Source: Methylomonas subterranea (GTDB lineage Bacteria; Pseudomonadota; Gammaproteobacteria; Methylococcales; Methylomonadaceae). Taken from it: a stretch of DNA of 64,000 bases. The DNA lies in assembly GCF_024505185.1 (NCBI RefSeq), contig NZ_JANIBJ010000007.1:61150-125149 (forward strand), given 5' to 3'. The notes below the pieces were generated by a model. That model searched no databases. It saw only the letters and a program-made list of their open reading frames with translations, and was not told where the DNA came from. Position numbers and translations under genes: made by a program. Below, piece after piece: positions 52,042 through 61,094 of the stretch. Numbering within the stretch: the stretch's first letter is position 1; the number at the start of each line of letters is the position of its first letter.

Positions 52042-53259
52042 TTAGCCTTGCTTCCGAATCGGAATCACTTGAGCTCCTGCCTTCAAACCGTGCAAATAAT
52101 CCGCCCAGGCTTGCATCATTTTTCTTCGTTCCGGTAGGTGCGCGGTGCGGTTGTAGGCCCGGCCATTAGGATCGCGGACGGCGTGCGCGAGTTGGTGCTC
52201 GATAAAGTCCGGACGAAAGCCCAAAATTTCGTCCAACATCGTTCTAGCCATGGCGCGGAAACCGTGCGCGGTCATTACGTCTTTGCCGTATCCCAGGCGC
52301 TTTAAGGCGGCGTTGAGTGTGTTCTCGCTCATACAGCGAATGCCCGATGGTGTTCTTTCGGATGGGAACGTAAAAAGGCCGTGTCCAGTCACCGGGTGCA
52401 ACTCGTATAAGATTTCGACTGCTTGGCTCGATAGTGGGACGATGTGCTGTACTTTGGTTTTGCTTACAAAATACCGCCATTCGGCTGTTTCAAAATTCAC
52501 GTCTTGCCATTGCATGGCTCTTAGTTCGCCTGGCCGTACGAAAACCAGCGGTGCCAATTTTAGTGCGCAAACCGCCGGTAACGAGCCTTGGTAGCTATCG
52601 ATTGCGCGTAATAACTCGGCGACCTCTTTGGGTTCGGTGATGGCGGCAAAATGTTCGCCTTTGGCTGGGGGTAGGGCGCCTTTCAGGTCTTGGGTAAGGT
52701 CTCGCTCGACGCGTCCCGTGGCTACGGCGTAACGGAATACTTGCCCGCATATTTGCAGGGTGCGGTGCGCTGTTTCTATGGTGCCGCGTTCTTCCACGCG
52801 GCGCAGGCACGCCAGTATATCTTTCGGCTGTATATCGGCGATTGGCCGGCTGCCTAGCCAGGGGAAAATGTTGCGTTCCAGCATGCGCTTGGAACGGTTG
52901 TTTTTTTCGCTCCAGGTCTCTACCTTTTTTTGTCCCCACTCGCGGGCAATCACTTCAAAGCTGTTGTTTGCGCTCTCGACCTTGGCTTGCTTGATGGCTT
53001 TTTTGTTTTCGCTGGGATCGATACCGCCATCCAATTGTTTCTTGGCGGTATCTCGTTTGTCGCGGGCATCTTTCAATGTGGTGCTTGGATACACGCCCAA
53101 GGCCAGTGTCTTGCGCTTTCCGTCAAAGCGGTAGTTGTAGCGGAAATATTTTGCACCGTTAGGATTTACCAACAGGTAAAGTCCTTTATCGTCTTGCAGC
53201 TTGTAGGGCTTGTCGGGGCTGGGTTTTGCGTTACGAATTGCGGTATCGGTGAGCGGCAT
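52042..53259 (-). CDS. int: P4-type tyrosine integrase
   Basis: A 405-residue site-specific recombinase. An N-terminal arm-binding domain ('MPLTDTAIRNAKPSPDKPYKLQDDKGLYLLV', 'RYNYRFDGKRKTLALGVYPSTTL') is followed by the SAM-like core-binding domain (about 100-200) and the catalytic domain. Arg is in 'FVRPGELRAMQWQDV', 'TAHGFRAMARTML' supplies HxxR, 'EHQLAHAVRD' the late His, and 'YNRTAHLPERRKMMQAWADYL' the nucleophilic Tyr. The start fits the family N-terminus; a longer frame to 53289 would read into the arm-type repeats. It directs integration beside tRNA-Cys. A truncated relative lies at 34470. Confidence 0.93.
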   Translation of the reverse strand: MPLTDTAIRNAKPSPDKPYKLQDDKGLYLLVNPNGAKYFRYNYRFDGKRKTLALGVYPSTTLKDARDKRDTAKKQLDGGIDPSENKKAIKQAKVESANNSFEVIAREWGQKKVETWSEKNNRSKRMLERNIFPWLGSRPIADIQPKDILACLRRVEERGTIETAHRTLQICGQVFRYAVATGRVERDLTQDLKGALPPAKGEHFAAITEPKEVAELLRAIDSYQGSLPAVCALKLAPLVFVRPGELRAMQWQDVNFETAEWRYFVSKTKVQHIVPLSSQAVEILYELHPVTGHGLFTFPSERTPSGIRCMSENTLNAALKRLGYGKDVMTAHGFRAMARTMLDEILGFRPDFIEHQLAHAVRDPNGRAYNRTAHLPERRKMMQAWADYLHGLKAGAQVIPIRKQG

Positions 53260-53321
53260 GGCGGTATCAACTCGGCAAAGTTGGAACATACCGCCATAAA
53301 TACCGCCTAAAGTGGCGGTAT
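53260..53321. repeat. Right paired 8-bp repeats (candidate integrase arm sites)
   Basis: ATACCGCC at 53288-53295 and 53300-53307 (12-bp period, as at the left end) is flanked by inverted copies GGCGGTAT at 53260-53267 and 53314-53321. They cover the integrase start region, so binding could also repress int. Confidence 0.6.
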
Positions 53322-53344
53322 GTCAATAGACAACGTTAGACAGT

Positions 53345-53370
53345 GTTGGACAATAAAAAACCCGCTAAGC
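53345..53370 (+). repeat. Right attachment-site repeat (attR)
   Basis: A 26-bp copy of the left repeat at 35429-35454 with three differences. It overlaps the hairpin that ends the tRNA operon, so the integration target seems to be the tRNA-Cys terminator rather than the tRNA body. Confidence 0.7.
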
Positions 53371-53390
53371 CTTGTAGCTTGCGGGTTTTT
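53355..53390 (-). terminator. Terminator of the tRNA-Gly/tRNA-Cys operon
   Basis: CCCGC/GCGGG (53361-53365 with 53381-53385), extended by AAGC/GCTT, has T-runs on both strands (53355-53360 on the reverse side, 53386-53390 on the forward side). It is 32 bp past the tRNA-Cys 3' end. Confidence 0.75.
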
Positions 53391-53421
53391 GGACTGTATT
53401 GGACTGCTTTAAACCGACTAA

Positions 53422-53495
53422 TGGAGGCTGCGACCGGAATCGAACCGGTGTATACGGCTTTGCAGGCCGCTGCATAACCACTTTGCTACGCAGCC
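53422..53495 (-). tRNA. tRNA-Cys (GCA)
   Basis: Reverse-strand cloverleaf: acceptor GGCTGCG/CGCAGCC with U discriminator and encoded CCA, the anticodon loop CTGCAAA giving GCA, and the T-arm GGTTCGATTCC. 74 nt including CCA. It is downstream of tRNA-Gly in the same transcript and next to the element's right end. Confidence 0.95.
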
Positions 53496-53541
53496 AACGT
53501 CTGAAATAAAAAAGCCGCGAACTACGCGGCTTTTTTGAATT

Positions 53542-53617
<76 letters not shown>

Positions 53618-53677
53618 TTTGCTTTCGATCCGTGCATTATATCGACAAAAATGTTTCTGTCAACACATTGTAAAAAA

Positions 53678-54205
53678 TTATTGCAGATTGATTGCCGAGG
53701 TCCAGGCTTTTTTGCCTTGGCATTCGCCGGCGGCAGTGATTTCGACTTCCGCCCAGACCAGATTTTTATCAGTACTGTCGTTTTGCGATTGCACCAGTTT
53801 TACCGGAGTATTCATGGGCATGTGTTTGCAGGAGCCGTCTCTGTCCGCTTCCTCGGTATCGTCGTAAGCAGCCATGGAGCCGGGTACGGAAACCAGTCTT
53901 ACGGTAGCATTCGGATCGTAGGTGTTAGGGCTCTTCAATACGTAGCTTTGACCGGGAACCATGGCTTTGGCTTGATGTACCGGTAATTTCGGATCGGAAC
54001 CGCCGGACATGACCAAAAAAAGAAATATCACAACGATTGCGCCAACGCCGCCAAAGAAAACCTTGGGGTTCGACTCTTTTAGTTCCAGCAAGGTGGCTAT
54101 CAAGTTACTGGCGGAGTTTTGAGCGGATTCCAGAACTGCGTTGCCCTCGGTCGCGGGCTGTTCAGCTTGGTTTTCCGATTCGTTGTTGTTGTCATCAATA
54201 CTCAT
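53678..54205 (-). CDS. Single-pass membrane protein of unknown function
   Basis: A 175-residue protein: an acidic, Asn/Glu-rich cytoplasmic N-terminus (about 1-45), one membrane helix (about 50-68, 'VFFGGVGAIVVIFLFLVM') and a periplasmic SH3-like C-terminal part. The last part has 'VPGQSYVLKSPNTYDPNATVRLVSVPGSM', two cysteines that may pair, and 'LVWAEVEIT.AGECQGKKAWT'. I start at the ATG preceded by an AGAGGA site; the frame is open further to 54280 without support. It stands alone between the tRNAs and a gene-free stretch. Confidence 0.7.
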   Translation of the reverse strand: MSIDDNNNESENQAEQPATEGNAVLESAQNSASNLIATLLELKESNPKVFFGGVGAIVVIFLFLVMSGGSDPKLPVHQAKAMVPGQSYVLKSPNTYDPNATVRLVSVPGSMAAYDDTEEADRDGSCKHMPMNTPVKLVQSQNDSTDKNLVWAEVEITAAGECQGKKAWTSAINLQ

Positions 54206-54553
54206 ACGATGTGTCCTCTCGATAGTTATTATTATGTTAAGAGCGCTAAAGTTACCATGCTGATCGAACATTTCAAGCATTCATTTTGAGTTTTGGTCTC
54301 AATCGCCTTCCGTAATTGATTTCTCGGTTGCCTGATGTCCGGCGGGCCGTTGGCTGTTGCGGGGAGTGCTTAAATGCTTTCGAGGTCTTGATTTCCTGGG
54401 GGCGGGCGTGATTTTGCCTCTCTGATTCGAGCCTGCGCCTGGTTTTTCGGCGGTATTGCCTCGGTTTCAGTGGCGCGTGGTGATTTGGCCGGTTTATTTT
54501 CTGATCGGTTGAAATAAGCCTAAAATAGTCGAACCCGAATCAATAAAAAAACC
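54206..54553. other. Gene-free stretch of 348 bp
   Basis: I see no coding frame and no repeat. It must contain the divergent promoters for the membrane protein at 54205 and the gene at 54554. A TAAAAT box near 54521 could be the -10 of the latter. Confidence 0.4.
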
Positions 54554-55492
54554 ATGACCAAAGAAACGCCGTTTGTTTTCGACCAAATCCATATCGAGGT
54601 GGCGCGAGCCGCCTCCGATGACTTTAATCTTTTTCATGACAAGCATAAGTGGCTGCAGGTAACGCATAATCCCTTCAAGGGGCCGATAGTGTTGGGTTTT
54701 CAGATGAATACCTTGATCGAGCACCAGATGAGACGATATCGCGAGGCGCATCATGAGGACAAGATCATCGCCGAAAACCAGTTGCGTTTCAGTAATTACC
54801 AGATCACTTTTGTGAATGCCTTGCGCCCCCGGCAGGAACTGTCGCTGGATATCAAGAAAACCTTGATTGCCACCATACCCGAATTGACGCTGACCAACCG
54901 GATTGCGATCAAGTCGCAGGGAAGAACCATTTTGCTGGCCTATAAAAAAGAAACCAAGTCGCCGCTATTTTTGGCGGGTACCGATTTAAGCGCCTTGCCC
55001 GACTTGAATGCCTTGCCGGACAAGTCTTTTGTGCCCGGAACGGAGTTTTTTTTGAAGCGTAAGTGGATGACCAACGGCAACGCGAAGAACTTTTTGTCGG
55101 GCTCCCTGGCCGAGCAGTCGGATTATTTCGATGAGTTGGAGCATGTGGCGCATTATCCCGAGGTGTTTCCGTGCAGTTTGACTTCGGGGGCTTTGCTGGA
55201 AAAGGCCCAACTGGAAAATCACGATTTCAAGCGTAACCCCATGGTCTATACGTCGCATGATTTCTCTGTCGACAGAATTTGTTTGGAGCGGGTTAAAAAT
55301 AACGACAAATTACATATTTTGGTCAAGCAATTGCCCGAGTCTATCCACAATACCCTCAATCAGACCAGCATCATGTTGCGTACCTACGAATGCTACGGAT
55401 TGCTGGAAAATCGGGATATTTTGTTCAGAATCAAGCTGAATCTGGTGCCATTGGAAGAAATCATCAAAAATTTAAGCTCTAAAACGCATTAG
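54554..55492 (+). CDS. Double-hotdog-like protein, possible acyl dehydratase or acyl-binding protein
   Basis: A 312-residue soluble protein. The start, 'ARAASDDFNLFHDKHKWLQVTHNPFKGPIVLGFQMNTLIEHQM' (about 20-60), has the 'A..S.D.N..H......FKGPI..G' pattern of MaoC-like hotdog hydratases, where Asp and His form the active site. The second half looks like another hotdog unit without that signature. It precedes acpP and fabF on the same strand, so a role on acyl-ACP or acyl-CoA is likely. The substrate is unknown, and acpP has its own promoter. Confidence 0.55.
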   Translation: MTKETPFVFDQIHIEVARAASDDFNLFHDKHKWLQVTHNPFKGPIVLGFQMNTLIEHQMRRYREAHHEDKIIAENQLRFSNYQITFVNALRPRQELSLDIKKTLIATIPELTLTNRIAIKSQGRTILLAYKKETKSPLFLAGTDLSALPDLNALPDKSFVPGTEFFLKRKWMTNGNAKNFLSGSLAEQSDYFDELEHVAHYPEVFPCSLTSGALLEKAQLENHDFKRNPMVYTSHDFSVDRICLERVKNNDKLHILVKQLPESIHNTLNQTSIMLRTYECYGLLENRDILFRIKLNLVPLEEIIKNLSSKTH

Positions 55493-55524
55493 CAATCAAA
55501 TGCTTGGAATTGCGCCTGCTAATG

Positions 55525-55554
55525 TTGTGAATTTTTTCGAACATCAAGTATAAT
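55525..55554 (+). promoter_or_regulatory. Sigma-70 promoter of acpP
   Basis: TTGTGA (55525-55530) and a perfect TATAAT (55549-55554) with an 18-bp spacer, about 110 bp ahead of the acpP start. This is a strong housekeeping-type promoter, as expected for an abundant protein. Confidence 0.7.
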
Positions 55555-55664
55555 CCGCCAAGTCGTTTGGCCTGGCCTGTGACGAGATTTCAAATTAACA
55601 ATACAACACTAAAGATAAGGTGGATGCTGTAATTCGGGCGTTCGCATTGTTCGAGGAAAAAAAT

Positions 55665-55898
55665 ATGAGTAATATCGAAGAACGAGTTAAAAAGATTGTC
55701 GCGGAACAATTAGGCGTGAAAGAAGAAATCGCAAACGATGCGTCTTTTGTTGATGATCTTGGTGCGGATTCTTTAGACACAGTTGAACTCGTCATGGCTC
55801 TGGAAGAAGAATTCGAGTGTGAAATTCCAGACGAAGAAGCTGAAAAAATCACCACCGTACAATTGGCAATTGATTACATCAACGCCAATCTGCAATAA
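55665..55898 (+). CDS. acpP: Acyl carrier protein
   Basis: A 77-residue acidic acyl carrier protein that holds growing fatty-acyl chains on a phosphopantetheine arm. Ser36 in '[21 protein letters not shown]' is the attachment site. Sequence is close to the E. coli type through most of its length ('[21 protein letters not shown]'). GAGG lies 8 bp before the ATG; the longer frame from 55620 is not needed. It has its own strong promoter and a terminator-like hairpin before fabF. Confidence 0.97.
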   Translation: MSNIEERVKKIVAEQLGVKEEIANDASFVDDLGADSLDTVELVMALEEEFECEIPDEEAEKITTVQLAIDYINANLQ

Positions 55899-55915
55899 AA
55901 AGATATTGTTATTCA

Positions 55916-55950
55916 AGGCCGCTGACGTATAAAACGCCAGCGGCCTTTCT
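55916..55950 (+). terminator. Weak terminator/attenuator between acpP and fabF
   Basis: AGGCCGCTG and CAGCGGCCT form a 9-bp stem (about 55916-55946) followed by TTTCT only. The short T-tract suggests partial read-through, which would make acpP more abundant than fabF. Confidence 0.5.
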
Positions 55951-55992
55951 GCATTCCTCTCTGAGTACCTCTAACCGAAACGGTAGTTTATT

Positions 55993-57237
55993 GTGAGCAC
56001 ACGTCGAGTTGTTATAACGGGCTTAGGCGCTGTTACGCCCTTAGCGAATAATGTTACCGATACCTGGGATGGCATCATTAACGGCAAAAGCGGTATTGGT
56101 CCTATTGATTCCTTTGATATTTCCAGTTTCGCAACTACGTTCGGCGGTGTGATCAGAAACTTCAATATTGGCGATTATATTCCCGAGAAAGATGCCAAGC
56201 GTATGGACGGCTTTGTGCATTACGGAATAGCAGCCGGCTGTCAGGCGTTTGAGGACGCCGGTATCGTGGTGACCGAGGAAAACGCCGAGCGCATCGGTGT
56301 GGCGATAGGTGCCGGTATCGGCGGTATTACCGGTATCGAGGAATGTTATGCCACCTACGTGGCCGGTGGTCCTCGTAAAATTTCGCCGTTTTTCGTGCCC
56401 GGCAATATCATCAATATGATTTCCGGAAACCTGTCGATCAAATACGGCTTGAAAGGCCCGAATTTTTCCATTGTCACGGCTTGTTCCACCGGTACGCATA
56501 ACATTGGCGACGCCGCGCGGCTGATCAAATACGGTGACGTCGATGTGATGGTGGCGGGCGGCGCGGAGCGCTGCACCACTTCGCCGACGGCCATGGGCGG
56601 CTTTGCCTCGGCAAAAGCCCTGTCGCGTAGAAATGACGATCCGCAAAGAGCCAGCAGGCCCTGGGACAGAGACCGAGACGGTTTCGTGCTCAGCGATGGC
56701 GCGGGCGTGGTCGTTCTGGAAGAACTGGAGCACGCCAAGGCTCGCGGGGCAAAAATTTATGCCGAATTGGTCGGCTACGGCATGAGCGGCGACGCTTATC
56801 ACATCACCTCGCCCTCCATGGGCGGCGAGGGGGCTGCTCGCTGCATGCGCAATGCCTTGCGCGATGCCCAGCTGAACCCCGGAGATGTCGATTACATCAA
56901 CGCGCACGGTACTTCCACGCCGGCGGGCGATGTCGGCGAAACCCATGCCATGAAAACCGCCCTGGGCGAACATGCCTATAAAGTGGCGGTCAGTTCCACC
57001 AAATCCATGATAGGCCATTTGTTGGGTGCGGCCGGCGGTATTGAAGCGGTTTTGACCGCGTTGGCGATTCAGAATCAAATCGCGCCGCCAACCATCAATT
57101 TGGAAAATCCCGATCCTGAATGCGATTTGGATTATGTGCCCAATATCGCCCGGGATATGAAAATAGACATTGCCATGTCCAATTCCTTCGGATTTGGCGG
57201 TACCAATGGCACTTTGGTATTCAAGCGTTATCAATAA
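55993..57237 (+). CDS. fabF: 3-oxoacyl-[acyl-carrier-protein] synthase II
   Basis: A 414-residue condensing enzyme of fatty-acid elongation. The nucleophile Cys164 is in '[19 protein letters not shown]'. The two histidines are in '[12 protein letters not shown]' and '[15 protein letters not shown]', and the Gly-rich C-terminal '[15 protein letters not shown]' is complete. The start is a GTG; the N-terminus '[16 protein letters not shown]' matches the family there. It follows acpP by 94 bp and precedes pabC by 26 bp, the usual gammaproteobacterial order. Confidence 0.96.
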   Translation: MSTRRVVITGLGAVTPLANNVTDTWDGIINGKSGIGPIDSFDISSFATTFGGVIRNFNIGDYIPEKDAKRMDGFVHYGIAAGCQAFEDAGIVVTEENAERIGVAIGAGIGGITGIEECYATYVAGGPRKISPFFVPGNIINMISGNLSIKYGLKGPNFSIVTACSTGTHNIGDAARLIKYGDVDVMVAGGAERCTTSPTAMGGFASAKALSRRNDDPQRASRPWDRDRDGFVLSDGAGVVVLEELEHAKARGAKIYAELVGYGMSGDAYHITSPSMGGEGAARCMRNALRDAQLNPGDVDYINAHGTSTPAGDVGETHAMKTALGEHAYKVAVSSTKSMIGHLLGAAGGIEAVLTALAIQNQIAPPTINLENPDPECDLDYVPNIARDMKIDIAMSNSFGFGGTNGTLVFKRYQ

Positions 57238-57263
57238 AAATCTCTTCAGCGCAGTGTCCGTCC

Positions 57264-58091
57264 ATGTTTTTATTAAATGGCGAAAGCAGGCACTGCATCG
57301 ATGCCTCTGACAGGGGCTTTCAATACGGCGATGGTCTGTTTGAGACCATCGCGGTTTGCAATGGCAAGCCATTGTTTTGGGACCAGCACTTAGCCCGTTT
57401 AACAAAAGGCTGTCAACGCTTAAGCTTACCGCTTCCGGACCCCGCGCTGTTTGCGGCGGAAGCCCGGCAATTGTCCGCCGGCGTCGATAGAGCGGTTTTA
57501 AAGTTGATCGTTACGCGCGGTAGCGGCGGTCGGGGTTACCGTCAACCCGAACCGATTATGCCTACCCGTCTGTTTAGTCTGCATCCTTATCCCGACTATC
57601 CGGACAGTTTCCATGAGCAAGGCATCGTCGCCCGCTTTTGCCGGCAGCGCCTGGCGAGAAATCCGTCCTTGGCGGGCATCAAGCATCTCAATCGCTTGGA
57701 GCAGGTATTGGCCCGCGCCGAGTGGCGGGACGATACGGTGCAGGAAGGGGTGATGCTGGACTATGACGAGCACGTCGTGGAAGGCACCATGAGCAATCTG
57801 TTTTTTGTCAAACAGGGTTTATTGCACACGCCCTCGCTGACTAATTGCGGTATTGAAGGGATAGTGCGGAAAATTGTGATAGAGTTCGCAATCCGCAATG
57901 GCCTGGGCCTGGCGGAAAATCACTTTAATATGCAAAGCGTTTTAGAGGCCGACGAAGTGTTTGTCACCAATTCGGTGATTGGTATTTGGCCTGTAAAGCA
58001 GCTTGATAGTCAGTGCTTTGGCGTGGGTGGGATTACCCGCGATATGCAGCAATGGTATGCCCGGGCACGCAATCGGGAAGCAAACTTATGA
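57264..58091 (+). CDS. pabC: Aminodeoxychorismate lyase
   Basis: A 275-residue fold-type IV PLP enzyme that releases pyruvate from aminodeoxychorismate to give p-aminobenzoate for folate. 'SDRGFQYGDGLFETIAV' (about 17-33) and the PLP-lysine region 'SLAGIKHLNRLEQVLARAEW' (Lys about 140) are clear. 'VVEGTMSNLFFV' and 'IEGIVRKIVIE' follow. I choose the Met at 57264, which matches the family N-terminus; the longer frame overlaps fabF. Its stop overlaps the mltG start (ATGA). Confidence 0.92.
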   Translation: MFLLNGESRHCIDASDRGFQYGDGLFETIAVCNGKPLFWDQHLARLTKGCQRLSLPLPDPALFAAEARQLSAGVDRAVLKLIVTRGSGGRGYRQPEPIMPTRLFSLHPYPDYPDSFHEQGIVARFCRQRLARNPSLAGIKHLNRLEQVLARAEWRDDTVQEGVMLDYDEHVVEGTMSNLFFVKQGLLHTPSLTNCGIEGIVRKIVIEFAIRNGLGLAENHFNMQSVLEADEVFVTNSVIGIWPVKQLDSQCFGVGGITRDMQQWYARARNREANL

Positions 58092-59077
58092 TCAGAAGCA
58101 TAGTCGCGTTTACCGGCTTGATGGTGTTGGGACTCTTATTGATTTGGGGTGGGATGCACTACCAGATTCTGTTGAAAAAACCGTTGGTGACGAATACCGT
58201 CAACCTGGAAATCAAAAAGGGCGACACGCTGGATAGCGTGATCAAACAATTAAAAGCCCAACGTATTGCGGTCCATGCTTTCTGGTTCAAGTGGTTTGCC
58301 TACCGGACTCATGTGGACCGAATGTTGAAAGTGGGCGAATACGTGCTACCCAAGGGTGCTACCGCGGCGGATATTTTGGCTTTGCTGGCGGAAGGCAAAA
58401 CCCGGCGCTATTCGATAACCTTTCCCGAAGGTTGGAGTTTTAAACAAGTTCTTCAAGCCATCAAGGACAATCCGAATTTGCAACATACCTTGTCGGAGCA
58501 AGAGTTTAGCGAGTTGATGAGCAAGATCGGCTCCGACCGGGAACATCCGGAAGGACTGTTCTTTCCCGATACCTATTACTTTGAAAAAAACAGCACGGAT
58601 GTGGAGTTGCTGAAACGCGCCCATGACAAAATGCAGCGCGTGATTGCCGCCGAATGGCGGAATCGCGACCGGGACCTGCCGCTGGAAAGCCCTTACCAAG
58701 CATTGATATTGGCATCAATCATCGAAAAGGAAACCGCGGCGGCGGAGGAGCGTAAGAAAATTGCCGGGGTATTTACCCGGCGTTTGAAACTGGGCATGTT
58801 GCTGCAAACCGACCCCACCGTCATTTACGGCATGGGTGACGGGTACCAGGGCAATATCCGTCGCAGCGATTTGCGGGAGCCGACGCCTTACAACACCTAT
58901 GTCAATAAAGGCCTGCCGCCGACGCCGATAGCCATGCCCGGCAAGGCCGCAATTCAGGCGGCGCTGCATCCGGCGGATGGCGACGACCTGTTTTTTGTCG
59001 CGCGCGGCAATGGCCGGCATGTTTTTTCGGCTACTTACAGCGCGCATGAAAAATTCGTCAGCCAATATCAACGATGA
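58088..59077 (+). CDS. mltG: Endolytic murein transglycosylase
   Basis: A 329-residue MltG (YceG) protein that cuts nascent glycan strands at the inner membrane. It has an N-terminal membrane helix (about 5-25), a LysM-like region (about 40-100) and the catalytic domain. The conserved 'ILASIIEKETAAAEERKKIAGVFTRRLKLGMLLQTDPTVIYG' contains the active glutamate, and 'TPYNTYVNKGLPPTPIAMPG' is present. The start overlaps pabC by four bases and the end overlaps tmk by four bases. Confidence 0.94.
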   Translation: MIRSIVAFTGLMVLGLLLIWGGMHYQILLKKPLVTNTVNLEIKKGDTLDSVIKQLKAQRIAVHAFWFKWFAYRTHVDRMLKVGEYVLPKGATAADILALLAEGKTRRYSITFPEGWSFKQVLQAIKDNPNLQHTLSEQEFSELMSKIGSDREHPEGLFFPDTYYFEKNSTDVELLKRAHDKMQRVIAAEWRNRDRDLPLESPYQALILASIIEKETAAAEERKKIAGVFTRRLKLGMLLQTDPTVIYGMGDGYQGNIRRSDLREPTPYNTYVNKGLPPTPIAMPGKAAIQAALHPADGDDLFFVARGNGRHVFSATYSAHEKFVSQYQR

Positions 59078-59697
59078 AACGGGGGCGCTTTATCACGTTG
59101 GAAGGGGGTGAAGGGGTCGGTAAATCGACCAACCTGCAATTCATCCGGCAGTTACTGGTGCAAAAGCAATTGTCCGTCATTTTGACCCGGGAGCCCGGCG
59201 GTACCGAATTGGCGGAAAAAATCCGCCGGCTTCTGCTGGAACAGCACAACGAATCCGTCACGCCGGAGGCGGAATTATTGCTGATGTTTGCTGCCCGCTC
59301 GCAACACATCCACCATGTTATCCTGCCCGCCCTGGCGCAAGGACAATGGGTACTAAGCGACCGGTTTACCGATGCCACTTATGCTTACCAGGGCGGTGGC
59401 CGACAGATGGACCAAGCGATCATTGCCTGGCTGGAAAATACCGTACAAGGCGAAATGCGTCCGGATCTGACTTTGCTGCTGGATGCGCCGGTGGAAACCG
59501 GCTTGTTGCGCGCCCGGCAGCGAGGCAATCTGGACAGGTTTGAAAGCGAACGGCGCGATTTTTTTGAGCGGGTACGGCAAGCCTATTTGGCCCGCGCTCG
59601 TCAGGAGCCAAGGCGCTACGCCATTATCGACGCCAGTTTGCCGCTAGCCGATGTGCAAGAACAGATCGGTCGCGCGCTTGAGGCAATAACATCATGA
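59074..59697 (+). CDS. tmk: Thymidylate kinase
   Basis: A 207-residue dTMP kinase. The P-loop is 'FITLEGGEGVGKSTNLQFI' (about 5-23), the DRx motif 'VLSDRFTDATYAYQGGGR' (about 92-110), and 'LDAPVETGLLRARQRGNLDRFE' leads to the lid. 'TREPGGTELAEKIR' contacts the nucleotide. It overlaps both neighbours by four bases in the pabC-mltG-tmk-holB chain. Confidence 0.96.
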   Translation: MKRGRFITLEGGEGVGKSTNLQFIRQLLVQKQLSVILTREPGGTELAEKIRRLLLEQHNESVTPEAELLLMFAARSQHIHHVILPALAQGQWVLSDRFTDATYAYQGGGRQMDQAIIAWLENTVQGEMRPDLTLLLDAPVETGLLRARQRGNLDRFESERRDFFERVRQAYLARARQEPRRYAIIDASLPLADVQEQIGRALEAITS

Positions 59698-60689
59698 TGC
59701 CGTCGGCGGTATACCCCTGGCAACAAGCGGTCTGGCGGCATTTGTTGGGCTATATCGAGTTGCGGCGGATTCCGCAAGCCGTATTGCTTAGCGGGCTTGC
59801 CGGGATAGGTAAGCGGCGGTTGGCGGAAGGCTATGCGCAAGCGTTAATGTGTCATGCGCCGTTAAGCGATTATGCCGCTTGCGGGCAGTGTCAGAGTTGC
59901 AAACTGTTCGAGGCGCGGACCCACCCGGATTTTTTGCTGCTGGAGCCGGAGGAGCCGGGTAAGGCAATAGGTATCGATAAGATCCGCCAACTGATAAGCA
60001 AGCTGGCATTAAAACCGCAATTTGATAAATATCGGGTGGTGATTATCAGTCCGGCCGACAGTCTGAACAACGCTTCCGCCAACGCCTTTTTAAAGTGCCT
60101 GGAAGAGCCCACGGCGCGCACCTGTCTACTGCTGCTGAGCGAAAAACCGTCCCGCTTGCCCGCCACCATACGCAGCCGTTGCCAAATGTTAAGCTGCGAA
60201 GCGCCCGAGCGGAATATAGCCGAGGCATGGTTAAAGCAGCAAGGGATAGCGGAAAATTACCCTGTGCTATTAAGCCTGTCCCAAGGCGCGCCATTGTTGG
60301 CCGCGGAATACGCCCGGCAAAATTTTATCGATGCCAGGCGGGAGTGTTTCGATATTTGGTTGCAGATCGCCGAAAACAAGAAAAATCTGGTAGCAGTGGC
60401 CGAGCAATGGCAAAAACCCGACGGATTGGAATTGAGCGTGCTGCTGACCTGGATGATAGGTTGGGTGGCCGATATTATTAAATCGGCGTTTCAAATCGAT
60501 CCCGGCCAATTGCTCAATCCGGACATGAAAAAACCCTTGCAAGCCCTTGCCAAGCGGCTAGAATTAAAGGCCGTTTACCGTTTTTACGATAGCCTGTTGA
60601 TTGCGCGGGCGCAATTGAGTACGCCAATCAATAAACAATTGCTGCTTGAGCAAGTCTTGATCAGCTGGTCGCAACTCAACAACCGATAA
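59694..60689 (+). CDS. holB: DNA polymerase III delta' subunit
   Basis: A 331-residue clamp-loader subunit. It has an N-terminal AAA+-like fold with 'AVLLSGLAGIGKRRLAEGYAQALMC', a four-cysteine zinc module ('CHAPLSDYAACGQCQSCKLF', about 50-70), 'IGIDKIRQLISKLALKPQ', and 'NNASANAFLKCLEEPTARTCLLLLSEKPSRLPATIRSRCQ' with the SRC motif. It lies between tmk and a pilZ gene, as is usual. Confidence 0.94.
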   Translation: MMPSAVYPWQQAVWRHLLGYIELRRIPQAVLLSGLAGIGKRRLAEGYAQALMCHAPLSDYAACGQCQSCKLFEARTHPDFLLLEPEEPGKAIGIDKIRQLISKLALKPQFDKYRVVIISPADSLNNASANAFLKCLEEPTARTCLLLLSEKPSRLPATIRSRCQMLSCEAPERNIAEAWLKQQGIAENYPVLLSLSQGAPLLAAEYARQNFIDARRECFDIWLQIAENKKNLVAVAEQWQKPDGLELSVLLTWMIGWVADIIKSAFQIDPGQLLNPDMKKPLQALAKRLELKAVYRFYDSLLIARAQLSTPINKQLLLEQVLISWSQLNNR

Positions 60690-60693
60690 CTTC

Positions 60694-61044
60694 ATGGCAG
60701 ACGCAGCACCCAGGCAGGGCATCCTGTCCTTATCGATTAAAGATAAAAATGCATTGTATGCCGCCTATATGCCGTTCATTAAAAACGGCGGGCTGTTCAT
60801 TCCCACCAAGCGGGAATACGAAATGGGCGAAGAGGTGTTTATGTTGCTGAATTTGATGGAAGAAACCGAAAGATTGCCGATCGCCGGCAAAATCATTTGG
60901 AAAACCCCGCTGGGTGCCGAAGGTTACCGGGCGCCGGGGATAGGCGTGCAATTCAGCGACCAGGACGGCGGCATGGCGCGCAATAAAATCGAAAACTATC
61001 TGGCTGGCGCCCTGGAAAACGATCGCTCCACCCATACCATGTAA
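60694..61044 (+). CDS. PilZ-domain protein (type IV pilus PilZ-like)
   Basis: A 116-residue single PilZ domain ('GILSLSIKDKNALYAAYMPFIKNGGLFIPTKREYEMGEEVFMLLNLM...VIWKTP' pattern). The RxxxR and D/NxSxxG residues of c-di-GMP binders are not evident. This matches the canonical Pseudomonas/Xanthomonas PilZ, which acts in type IV pilus assembly without binding c-di-GMP and is likewise coded after holB. It starts 4 bp past holB. Confidence 0.88.
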   Translation: MADAAPRQGILSLSIKDKNALYAAYMPFIKNGGLFIPTKREYEMGEEVFMLLNLMEETERLPIAGKIIWKTPLGAEGYRAPGIGVQFSDQDGGMARNKIENYLAGALENDRSTHTM

Positions 61045-61094
61045 TCTCGCGTCGGGCGCATGATGGGGCCCGGTCGCCACTCATAGCCAAACTC

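Larger units (their letters stand above)
35429..53370. mobile_element. Integrated P4-satellite-like element with orphan phage ejection genes
   Basis: The limits are set by 26-bp imperfect direct repeats at 35429-35454 and 53345-53370. The element carries an integrase at the right end, AlpA, an Ash-like protein, primase, helicase, a C4-like RNA, an iteron array, a serine recombinase and a podovirus-like internal-protein operon. There is no capsid, portal, terminase or tail-fibre gene and no conjugation gene. It lies next to tRNA-Cys and tRNA-Gly. P4-type integrase, AlpA, Ash and primase/helicase are the usual set of P4-family satellites; the ejection operon is not. Alternatively it is a decayed podoviral prophage that acquired a P4-like replication part. 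Confidence 0.8.
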
